A stretch of DNA of 64,000 bases, taken from the NCBI GenBank assembly GCA_905221615.1, contig CAJNDT010005780.1, positions 472,501 to 536,500 on the forward strand, written 5' to 3'. The position numbers and the translations under genes were made by a program. The notes beneath the pieces were generated by a model. It saw only the letters and a program-made list of their open reading frames with translations. It made no database searches and was not told where the DNA came from. The stretch comes from Symbiodinium sp. CCMP2592. Its lineage: Eukaryota; Sar; Dinophyceae; Suessiales; Symbiodiniaceae. Within the stretch, counting starts at the first letter, position 1. The number at the start of each line of letters is the position of its first letter. Of this stretch, positions 42,527 to 51,440 are shown one piece after another.

Positions 42527-42712
42527 TTAAGGTCTTGAGGAGCAGTGCTCATCAAGGCTTTGTGAGATCATAAGAAGGAAGCATACAGTTATCCATGCAC
42601 TACATCTGCTTATCATGGTAACTTCAATTAGGTTCCTTCGCACGATATCCAAAGCACGCAGGGGTGCCGCTAAGCGGGAGTATCTGAAGCCATCGGCTGC
42701 GAAGGCCTGCAA
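42527..42712 (-). pseudogene. Exon-like frame, unknown
   Basis: A 61-codon minus-strand frame starting MQAFAADGFRYSRLAAPLRA. The first 28 residues look protein-like. The rest overlaps an isolated family M arm at 42612-42630, so any exon was interrupted by, or ends at, that element. Confidence 0.2.
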
Positions 42713-42745
42713 ACACCAAATGTTCGACCAGCCTTCGCGAAATAA

Positions 42746-42852
42746 AGGGGCCGCTTAATTAGAATAGGGTTTTGGGGTTTGTGATACGTAGTATAACCAT
42801 GCTGAGGAACCCAGAATAGTACTGGTGCTGGCTATTCGAGATTTAGGCCCCT
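42746..42852. mobile_element. Dispersed element, family R
   Basis: AGGGGCCGCTTAATTAGAAT to ATTTAGGCCCCT, with GTAGTATAACCATG and GAGGAACCC in the middle. Confidence 0.6.
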
Positions 42853-43585
42853 GTGTTAAAAACTGCTAGCTTGAGGTATGCCTATAGTGCTCCTGTTTAA
42901 CTCTCCGGAACACCGTCGTACAGTCCGCTTCATCTATATCCGAGCTATAACGAAAATGTGAAGGGGGCGGGGGAAAAGATCAGACAAACAGTTGAGATTT
43001 TGAGGGTTTAGGTTTAGGTTTTGGGATAAGGGAGTCGGGGTTTTCTAGCTAGGGGGTTATGAGCCCTTGCAGTCGGCAGACAGCAACAGATCCTGGAATC
43101 CCAGTGTGAAAGACCCACAAAATCATGGGGCGTCGAGGTTAAGCGACCAGTATCTGCAATACACCGCGTAATGCTTCATACCAAGATCGGAAAGATTCCG
43201 AAATTACCACTCCCCCTTTTTTTCTGAAAATTTATCATGTGGCCGATCAATGCATAGCCGAGGATGAGCATGGCCCCTTTCAGCCAGTTTGCCTGTCCAG
43301 AAGCTTCGGTTCAGGGTTTACCTGCGGCCCAAAAGAGCTATGTTTTTTAAGGAACTATCTAACTATCCATTTATCCATTTATATGTATATATATATATAC
43401 ATATGTAGAAACCATAATAAGACTATCTATTTAAATATATATATATATATGTAGAAACCATAGTAAGGAATCCTGAAAAAGGTATGTCTTTTCGGCTAAA
43501 GGTAGGCCTTCCGTTTTCTCCAAACTTGCTGGATTCAACTGTGAAGCCACAAGCCTCTACTATAGCGGCCTTCACAATTAGAAAA
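42853..43585. other. Unassigned sequence with TA microsatellites
   Basis: (TATA)n at 43382-43402 and 43435-43450 and a telomere-like islet at 43000. No gene supported. Confidence 0.3.
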
Positions 43586-43694
43586 CCCAGAGGGTCCACG
43601 TACCCAAACAGTAGGGTTTTAGATTCCAAAATCCATACCCTGAATGGTTTTTGGACCTTGAAACCCTACTATTTGGGTACTTGGACCCTTAGGG
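43586..43694. mobile_element. Hairpin element, family D, copy 1
   Basis: CCCAGAGGGTCCACGTACCC mirrored by GGGTACTTGGACCCTTAGGG. AAA duplicated at 43583-43585 and 43695-43697. The centre reads ATTCCAAAATCC. Confidence 0.85.
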
Positions 43695-43696
43695 AA

Positions 43697-43778
43697 AGGG
43701 ATTTGGGGTATAGTATACCATAATCATAACAATCATAACAAGGAACCCCTAAAATATTATTGGTAGCTGTCTAGGCCC
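43697..43778. mobile_element. Dispersed element, family R, left-truncated
   Basis: GGTATAGTATACCATAATCA, GGAACCCC and TATTGGTAGCTGTCTAGGCC match the family. It abuts the family D element directly. Confidence 0.5.
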
Positions 43779-44019
43779 CGGCCCTATTACTACTGCATTC
43801 TTCAGTCTGACCACCCCCCCCCGCCGAACTGCAATAGGGTCTGATACCACCCTTATGCGAGACGGGGTTTACGGTTTAGGGTAAGACCCTTCTAGTATAA
43901 TACAACTCAGGGAGATCTGAAAACCCACACCCCTTTCCAAAACCCTCTATCTGCAGCTGCATGGGAATTGATCCCTCTTTTGCATCATTGGCTCCCAAGG
44001 TGACCGCTCTATGACCCAA

Positions 44020-44200
44020 ACACTAAACACTTTAAACCCTAAACACCAAACACTTTAAACCCTAAACCCTTCAAAATCTTCAACCCTTCAAAACCTAAAC
44101 CCTCAACCCTACACCTCAAGCCCTTCAAAACCCCAAGCCCTTCAAAAAACCCAAGCCCTTCAAAAACCCAAACCCGCTCCTCAAAGCACCAAACCCTACA
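44020..44200. repeat. Telomere-like tract, C-rich strand, CTTCAAAA variant
   Basis: CCCTAAACACCAAACACTTT and CCCTTCAAAACCC units. Confidence 0.8.
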
Positions 44201-44425
44201 TGGGTGGTTGTCAAGATTATGGTTCCTTTTTGGGTCCCTAATATACTAAGGCACCTAATATTTGGGATACCCTAAACCCTAAACCCCTAAACCTTAAAAC
44301 CTTAAACCCCACAACCCTAAACCCTAAACCCCTAAATCCCCTAAACCCTAAACCCCTAACCCCTAACCCCTAAACCCCCAAAACCCTCAACCCCAAAAAG
44401 GGACCCTAATAATAACAACCACCCA
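44201..44425. mobile_element. Hairpin element, family F, split by telomere-like repeats
   Basis: Left TGGGTGGTTGTCAAGATTAT and right ATAATAACAACCACCCA. The interior follows the family up to GGATACCC, then about 125 bp of CCCTAAA / CCCCTAAAC repeats (44271-44392), then CAAAAAGGGACCCTAAT of the family again. Confidence 0.85.
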
Positions 44426-44491
44426 GCGTAACCCCGGCCCGGGAGCTCCAGGGCTGCGGCTGGGCCTTTTCTTTAAGAAACCAGGGAGCAA

Positions 44492-45215
44492 CAAAAAGTA
44501 TAAAGTATGGGAAAAGTATAAACGTGCATTTCATACTGGTTCCTTTAAGAAAGCGTATTAAAGTATGGGAAAAGTATAAACGTGCGTTTCATACTGGTTC
44601 CTTTAAGAAAGCGTATTAAAGTATGGGAAAAGTATAAACGTGCATTTCATACTGGTTCCTTTAAGAAAGCGTATTAAAGTATGGGAAAAGTATAAACGTG
44701 CGTTTCATACTGGTTCCTTTAAGAAAGCGTATTAAAGTATGGGAAAAGTATAAACGTGCATTTCATACTGGTTCCTTTGAGAAAGCGTATTAAAGTATGG
44801 AAAAGTATAAACGTGCATTTCATACTGGTTCCTTTAAGAAAGCGTATTAAAGTATGGGAAAAGTATAAACGTGCATTTCATACTGGCTCCTTTGAGAAAG
44901 CGTATTAAAGTATGGAAAAAGTATAAACGTGCATTTCATACAGGTTCCTTTAAGAAAGCGTATTAAAGTATGGGAAAAGTATAAACGTGCATTTCATACT
45001 GGTTCCTTTGAGAAAGCGTATTAAAGTATGGGAAAAAGTATAAACGTGCATTCCATACTGGCTCCTTTAGGAAAACGTACTAAAGTATGGGAAAAAGGTA
45101 TAAACGTGCATTTCATAATGGTTCTGTCCATTTAAGAAAAGTATTGAAATGTGGGAAAAAAGGTATAAACGTGAATTTCACGATGGCTCCTGTGAGAATA
45201 AAGTGTTCAAGTATG
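44492..45215. repeat. 58-bp tandem array, about 12 copies
   Basis: The unit contains AACGTGCATTTCATACTGG, TTCCTTTAAGAAAGCG and AAAGTATGGGAAAAGTAT. Spacing is 58 bp (44523, 44581, 44639). The first copies alternate GCA/GCG at one position, a 116-bp dimer. Copies from about 45020 to the right end are progressively diverged. Confidence 0.95.
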
Positions 45216-45439
45216 GTACTCCAAAGCTCGGGTGGGGATTTTGAGTTATCGCTACTGTTTGGGGGCTGCTTCCGAACTCATACTAGTAAATTCCGAGTAT
45301 AGAAACCCGACACTCTACTATGCAGGTACTTTAGGACCCCTTGGGATAACCAACTCATATAGCATCATATAACCTTGCAGGCAATCCTGACCGAAGCTTC
45401 GGGGGTGCCTTCTACAACCAACATTCTACGAAAGATACT

Positions 45440-45589
45440 TTAGGCGAAAGGGACTCCAATCCTACAGAAATGAGCCGTCAAGGTGTGCGGTGTGGAACTT
45501 TCGGCCTTCCCGTCCATCAGAACGATGGCAATGCAAACGGACGTGAGCAGCATTGTGGCTGTCTCGAAGAAATGAAAGTTCATTGTCAT
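45440..45589 (-). CDS. Candidate 49-residue secreted or membrane-anchored peptide
   Basis: A minus-strand ATG at 45589 starts MTMNFHFFETATMLLTSVCI, continues AIVLMDGKAE and ends after 49 codons at a TAA (45440-45442). Residues 11-25 form a hydrophobic core and GKA/ES at 28-30 is an acceptable signal-peptidase site. The frame is non-repetitive. It may be a first exon, as the mature part would be only about 20 residues. No homology or splice evidence. Confidence 0.2.
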   Translation of the reverse strand: MTMNFHFFETATMLLTSVCIAIVLMDGKAESSTPHTLTAHFCRIGVPFA

Positions 45590-46439
45590 CCTCACAAGGA
45601 TTTCGGATTTAGGATTCAGGGCCGGTTTAGGGTGTAAGCACCGTCACGGCAGCACCCCAGTCACGGCGAACTCTAAGGTTGGAAGGTGGATTAAGGATGA
45701 TGGTTAATGATGGATTTCTCCAACCTTCTCCATGCTGTTGGGTTGGGTTGTGGTGACTTGGGGCTTGTAGGCGCATATGCTCTAACTCAGTGCTGAAGCG
45801 TGAACTCCGAGCCATGTTGGAGCTTGCTCTTCACCTGACGGTCCAAGAACTCGATAAATTCTAAACCGTGTGAGGATAGTAGTTTTGCAGTTTATTAATT
45901 ATTGGGACAGTATGTGACTATTAGGTACTGGGAAGGTTGAGACTCTTTACCTCCTCCACTATGACTCCAATTAGGTCCCAAAAGATCAGCCTTGTTGTGG
46001 GTTTGGGAACCATGCAATTTTATAATAGTAGCATATATGCATGAAACCCGCAACACCTTCAACTTCGAAACGCACAGGAAAACCTCAAAGCCCATAAATA
46101 CGATCAACCGTGAAAGCCAATATAGAGGTCAGACTGTTTAGTAACGATGAATAGCGCTTATCGCCCCCATTGCATTATTATGATATGGCCCCGCTTTCTC
46201 CCTTCACAGCAAAACAACATAGTCTAATTACTACGGCCCCTATATATGCCCGTAGATCCTCCCCCAAACAGCCCTAGACCCTCAAGACTTGATTGGCCTT
46301 ATGGACCCTTACATTAGCGGTTGTGCAGTACATCAGAACCCCAAGTGCTGACTTAATTGGCCTCAGCCCTTTAAAACCCTAAACAGGCCTATAGTTTTGG
46401 AATCTGAAGAGCCCTTCGCAAATTTACCAAGCCCCGAAC
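45590..46439. other. Unassigned sequence
   Basis: Minus-strand frames at 45627-45815 and 45895-46107 have no recognised domains. Confidence 0.3.
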
Positions 46440-46795
46440 CTGGACATATATAACCATAAGACCCTAAACGCTAAGACCTTAAGCCCTATAAACACAAAGA
46501 CCCTAGGACACCAAACCCGAAGAACCCAAGATCCTAACTGCAAGACCTGACATCCCAGGACCCTAAACTTTAAGATCCTAAGACCCTAAACTTTTAAGAT
46601 CTAAGACTCCTAAGACCCTGAACTTTAAGACCCCAAGACCCTAAACTCCAAGAGCCCAAGACCCTGAACTCCAAGAACCCAAGACCCTAAAAGACCCTAA
46701 GAACCCAAGACCCTCAAAAGACCCATTCTAAAAGACCCTCAGATACTAAAAAACCCTATGACCCCAAGCAGGCCCTAAGACCCTCAGATCCCAAG
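46440..46795. repeat. Telomere-related tract, AAGACCCTAAAC variant
   Basis: AGACCCTAAACTTTAAGACC and CCAAGACCCTAAAAGACCC units over more than 300 bp, a derived heptamer variant amplified locally. Confidence 0.85.
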
Positions 46796-46859
46796 TAAGT
46801 TCTGCTTTAGAGTCGGCTTGTCCAGACACCAGCCGAGAACCACCTGCTTGGAGGCTTGG

Positions 46860-46990
46860 GGGGGGGGACTTAGCAAATAGTTACTGGGGTCTTGTTAAGG
46901 GACCCTTTAAAGGAACCCTTCTACTATAGATTCCTTAAGAGAACCCTTATAGTACCCTCTAAAGGAACCCTATTCTTGGGGGTTGGGCCT
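46860..46990. repeat. Short degenerate repeat with AAAGGAACCC words
   Basis: GGGACCCTTTAAAGGAACCC, ATTCCTTAAGAGAACCC and CCTCTAAAGGAACCC, shared with 6935-7220, 13600-13660 and 38375-38430. Confidence 0.6.
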
Positions 46991-47386
46991 TCATGTCCCA
47001 AATATTTTACGTAGGTTCCACAGTCTTTACCGAGGAGCAGTTCGGGCATTATCAGGGTACTTGATAGTGGTAGTATGAAGGGTAGCAAGGGTAGTCTCAC
47101 GGCACTCTAACGGTACTCCAATAAGGGGGCTGTAAGGGTAGTGTTAGCTGTGTTTATAGAGTCCCAAGTATCATGACCGAAATCAGGATCCCTTTTAGGG
47201 CAAGCTTGGATCTCTACTTACTAGCTGCTTGCAATTTTTAAAGAGTTATAGTTTCAACAGGGTCTTCTTCTTGGTTTGGGACATGGGGTTATGCATAGGA
47301 ATCCTTGCTGGAGGGTCGTGTCTCGAAACGTTTGAGGTTGAGGCTTAGGTTTGTGCTTGGGGCTTGGGGTGCCCTAGTGGGCTGAT
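46991..47386. other. Unassigned sequence
   Basis: GGGTAGT-rich patch at 47065-47145; otherwise no recognised feature. Confidence 0.3.
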
Positions 47387-47403
47387 GGGGGGGGGGGGGG
47401 GGG
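47387..47403. repeat. G17 homopolymer
   Basis: Seventeen consecutive G. Confidence 0.9.
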
Positions 47404-47634
47404 TACTGACTCAGGCCTGCATCGGTCAGAAGCATATGGGATCAATAAGGTTTAGAGTTCAGGACTGTAGGACAGCATCGCGCTTCCATCTTCGAGATTA
47501 TGCAAGATCGTGACAACATGTCAGGGTGCTTCCTGATCGCCCAACTGCATCTATTTCTGTCAAGCTCGTCTCTATTCCTCTAAAGCCCCTGCCCACATGC
47601 ACCAGAACCTGAACGCACCCTTTTCTAGCATAGT

Positions 47635-47743
47635 CCCTAAGGGTCCAAGTACCCAATTATCATATACTCTCAAAAATAGTAAGCTACATAACTACTATCC
47701 CAAACCCGAGTACCTAATTATTGGGTCCTTTGGACCCTTAGGG
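47635..47743. mobile_element. Hairpin element, family D, copy 2
   Basis: CCCTAAGGGTCCAAGTACCC to GGACCCTTAGGG, with AGT duplicated at 47632-47634 and 47744-47746. It aligns along its length with 54258-54366. Confidence 0.9.
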
Positions 47744-47825
47744 AGTCCTCTGCCCTCTTCAGCGCCGGACTCTCGGTTGAAGCGATGGTCGGGCTAAGGG
47801 TTTGAAGGCTAAACGGGTGCTGCGC

Positions 47826-47885
47826 GGTTAGGTTTAGGGTTTAGGGTTTAGGGTTTAGGGTTTGGGGTTTAGGGTTTAGGGCTGC
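47826..47885. repeat. Telomere-like tract, G-rich strand
   Basis: Near-perfect (TTTAGGG)n. Confidence 0.9.
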
Positions 47886-48170
47886 AGTGGTTTAGCACCT
47901 CAAAGGGCTTGCAAGATGGGTGTGCCTATGCAGAATGAAGACGGGTCAACTGCAAATGAGGCAACTGGGCACCAGCACAGGCAAGCACTAAACTCGCAAG
48001 CCCTAACCCTAAACCCCAAACCAAACTCTAAATCCAAAGTCAGAATCCTCAACCGATCAGAAACAAAACTAAATTCGCCCCTCTGAGATCCCGGCGCACA
48101 AGGGTATGACGAAGACCTCCGGATCACACGGATATGGGTCTTCCGCATTGCTAGGATTTAGGTAATATCG

Positions 48171-48260
48171 GGGCCTTAATAACCAGAACAGGGTGTTTGG
48201 GTTAAATATACTTCAATGCGATAGGGAAATCCGGAAAACAGAGAACAGAGTTGGCAATAC
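48171..48260. mobile_element. Dispersed element, family R, diverged
   Basis: GGGGCCTTAATAACCAGAAC then GGGTGTTTGGGTTAAATATA; the right end is not clear. Confidence 0.4.
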
Positions 48261-48690
48261 GTAGGTCCCATATCATGTTATGCGCCCTGGTGTTTCGGAT
48301 TATTGATATTGTTTGTGGTGACCTCAATTTGAAATAAATCTTGAAATATCGTATCGATGTCATTGTCAGCCTTGTCCTGGTGCTATGATGCAGATTACTG
48401 ACGGTGTGATATTCGGGGCTTAGGTTCAGAGACTCGGGTTTAGGGGTTACATAGTTCCTGGCAGGGTTTCGACGAGGTTGATAGAAGGGTTAGTTCAGCG
48501 CTTTCGGAAGGGATACGATACTGGGCTCATCTAGGGCAAAGGGCTACAATCTACAACGCTTGGAAACGAGTCTTACGGGTATGTTGTGTTTCAGCTGCGA
48601 AGGGCCTCATTCTCTTCACGCATCCATCTTGCAGAGCTGGATAACCCAAAGTCGAAGTACCAGCAGCACCTAAACCCCCCTGTAACACTG
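48261..48690. other. Unassigned sequence
   Basis: No recognised gene or repeat. Confidence 0.3.
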
Positions 48691-48692
48691 TA

Positions 48693-48802
48693 CCTATAGT
48701 CTCCATTGTAGTTCCTTTTTTTGGTTACCCAATTTTATGGTTAGGATCCTACAATAGAGATTCTGGTTAACCAAAACAAGGAACTACAATGGAGACTATG
48801 TG
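48693..48802. mobile_element. Hairpin element, family C, copy 3
   Basis: CCTATAGTCTCCATTGTAGT mirrored by GGAACTACAATGGAGACTAT. TA on both sides. Inner TTGGTTACCC / GGTTAACCAA arms are also inverted. Confidence 0.85.
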
Positions 48803-49548
48803 TAACCAACGACCCAAAGTCGAAACAACCAAGAATCTCACTACAGTATTTGTAAACCCCATAAAATCTGAAATCTGAAACCCCAAACCCTGAGCTCCGC
48901 AAGCCTTGAACCGCAAAACTTCCAAAGTTCAAAACCGGGAGCACGGAACGTCTCGAAACACACGGCCAAAGCACCGAAATCTGCACCGCCGATCCAACAG
49001 CGCTGCCGAGAGCAATCCTGACAAACACCAACAAATCGTGGGATGTGGTGGTTCATCGTCGTTAAGGCTAAGGGCCTAAGCATGTGCTCAAGTAGTATGT
49101 GTTTTAGCTATGTAAGCTCCTCTGTTCGTCAGGTTCTTGCGTCCTGCCTCCTGGGAGTTTAGGGGGTTTGGGCTCGGGTATGTTTCGGCCCAGGGCTTGG
49201 CTTCAACAGTCTTTTGGACTTTATAGAAATCCTGCTCAGGTGTTGGGGCTTCCTGGCCGCAGTCTTTAAGGGGGTTGGGATTAGTGAAAGCGGGGCCTGG
49301 ATAACGAGTAAGATTGCTCCTTGCTGACATAGGCATAGTCGCATATGCCCCAAGCTATCTAATCATGCGGGCTTCTATACTAAACTTTCAGTTTTTCCAA
49401 ACAGCTACTCTGACTGTTCTAGACCTATAAACTATGAAGGGCCCCCTGCAGAACCCCTAAACCCTAAAGCCGAAACCGGCTCTAGGCCTGTAAACCATGC
49501 AAAGCCCTCTAGAACCCTAAAGCGAACCCTTTCGAACAACCCTGACAT
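48803..49548. other. Unassigned sequence
   Basis: Minus-strand frames at 48741-49083 and 49088-49353 without recognised domains. Confidence 0.3.
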
Positions 49549-49632
49549 AGGGACCTTAATAATCAGAATAGGGTTTTCGGGGAAGTATACCATAGTTATG
49601 AACCCCAAAAATAGTATAGGTCAGCATTTAAT
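49549..49632. mobile_element. Dispersed element, family R
   Basis: AGGGACCTTAATAATCAGAA, AGTATACCATAGTTATGAAC and AATAGTATAGGTCAG. Confidence 0.5.
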
Positions 49633-49694
49633 CTCCTGTAGTAGCCTACCTGTCAAAACCTCTAGGGGGCGAACGAGGGCCATGAACCAGGTCT

Positions 49695-49770
49695 CGGTTT
49701 TAGGTTTTAGGGTTGAGGGCTTATAGGGTTTAGGGTTTAGGGTTGAGGGTTTATAGGGTTTAGGGCTTCA
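49695..49770. repeat. Telomere-like tract, G-rich strand
   Basis: Two copies of GGGTTGAGGGTTTATAGGG-like units joined by TTTAGGG. Confidence 0.8.
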
Positions 49771-49894
49771 TCTCAATCTCCGGGTTCATCGAGAGACTTT
49801 GTTAAAGATGCAGTGGCTCATCGAGAGTTCGAGGTTTAAGGTCTCGGGGTTCATAGGTTTAGGGGCCCAGGGCTTCAGGATAGCTCAAGCATTA

Positions 49895-49975
49895 CCTATA
49901 GTCTCCATTGTAGTTCCTTTTTTATCAGGGATCCTAAAGGTAACCCCAAAAAGGAACTACAATGGAGACTATAGG
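49895..49975. mobile_element. 81-bp hairpin element, family C, copy 4
   Basis: The first 28 bases, from CCTATAGTCTCC to GTTCCTTTTT, are exactly mirrored at the right end. TA on both sides. This is the cleanest inverted repeat of families C and E in the window. Confidence 0.95.
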
Positions 49976-50179
49976 TACTGTTTAGAGTCATTGAACTCAT
50001 CATTCAGACAACTCGAATTGATGTAGGTAGGTCTCTATAACTCCTGTCTCCAACAGGAAACCCGACCTTGAACTTGCCTAAACTTGAACCTGACCTTAAC
50101 AGGGGTTGAGAAGCTCAGTGTAAGTTGAATCCACGTCAACTTACTTATGGCAGTGATCTGATGCGCGCCCTATATAGGT

Positions 50180-50400
50180 GTGTATATATACATACTACGG
50201 CGGTGTGTACATATATAACTATATACATACATGCAAATGCAGATGTTCATTACTGTACAACTTATGTAGATGTATGTGTGTTTCTATGTATTTGTCCGTT
50301 CATATGCATGTCTACAAGTGTACGCATGTAGGTTTATGTTGGATACACACGTATACGTACATGCATGTGTACATGCATCTGTACATGTGTTCATAGACTA
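50180..50400. repeat. TATG / TACATG microsatellite-like sequence
   Basis: Degenerate TATATACATAC, ATGTATG and ACATGCATG tracts. Confidence 0.75.
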
Positions 50401-50628
50401 GCAATCTCCAAAGCATGGAATGCGCACCCTGAACACTGAAGTCTGTATTTCCGCTTAGGCAAACCTTTCAAGACCCTGTTGCAATCGGACCAACCTAAGG
50501 CCCTAAGGCTCCAGTGCTTCTTTTGCAGAATGGCAGGCTCTTGGTTTGTTGTACACGATCGTCTGCATGAGAAGACGTCCATGGAACCACACCAACTAGC
50601 TAGGCACTAGCACTCTGCGAGGACCGTA

Positions 50629-50757
50629 ACTCATGGGGACCCTTCGGCGGGTAAGGAGGAGGGGGGTAGGGGTCTACAGGCTGTATTACGTCTTTATTAT
50701 GGGCATTAAGCCCCCTATACCCGCCTTCCCCCTGCCCCCTAAGGCTCCCTATGAGTA
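50629..50757. mobile_element. Large hairpin element, GC-rich centre
   Basis: AACTCATGGGGACCCTTCGG at the left and CTAAGGCTCCCTATGAGTAA at the right are inverted relatives; inside, GGTAAGGAGGAGGGGGGTAG faces CCCGCCTTCCCCCTGCCCCC. Possibly a distant member of family G. Confidence 0.6.
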
Positions 50758-50887
50758 ACCGGATGGGCTCGCCTAGGATGCTGGACAAATTTGGGCCTAC
50801 ATGCACTTCGCAAAACCCATGCAGCTACCTTCCCAAAGTGTCCAATATACCTCTGTAGTAGAAAGTAGGGCTTCTCTATTCGGAAGT

Positions 50888-50940
50888 ACTACTATGACCC
50901 TAAACCCTAAACCGGTTTAGGGCTGAGGGTTTAGGGTTAT
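50888..50940. repeat. Head-to-head telomere-like repeats
   Basis: CCCTAAACCCTAAACC is joined to GGTTTAGGG through ACCGGT, then GTTTAGGG. The same junction occurs at 35990-36005. Confidence 0.85.
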
Positions 50941-51384
50941 GATTTGGGGAAGCACCCCCCAGCCCAGCACCCAGGACCTTTTGGGCTTTGCATGCAGAGG
51001 TACAGACAATACCGACAGCACGCTGAGTAGGATCTGTATCGCAAGTCTGCCACCAGTAAAGGCAACATGTGCATTTACCAGTTTCAAAACGAGCAAAATC
51101 TTAACGTTCACCCAGAACATAACATCAACTCTACTGCAAATGAAATCCGATGAAACTCTTTGGAGGCTTGTGGTTACTGTCCATGCGTAGGCATACTCCG
51201 CATGATAAGCCGAACTCACTTCTCAACGAGAGCCCCGCCCCCAGTGGAAAAGAGACTGCCCATGAGGCTCGGGCTCCATCTTATTTCTGTAGGCGAACCT
51301 TCAGGCAGGGATGTTGGACGCGCTGATGGCTAAAATAGGGGGTTGCATTGTAGAGACAGGTTTAAGGGTATCTAAGTGTAGGTG
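50941..51384. other. Unassigned sequence
   Basis: An 83-codon plus-strand frame (50939-51190) and a longer overlapping minus-strand frame; neither has a recognised domain. Confidence 0.3.
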
Positions 51385-51440
51385 CATGTATGTATACATA
51401 TATATATATATACATATATTCATATATATATATATGATGT
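51385..51440. repeat. TA microsatellite
   Basis: (TATA)n interrupted by CATATATTCA. Confidence 0.85.

Noticed and set aside
44492..45215. 58-bp units as a possible CRISPR-like or tRNA-like array
   Set aside because: There are no spacers, the whole 58 bp repeats, and no cloverleaf can be drawn.
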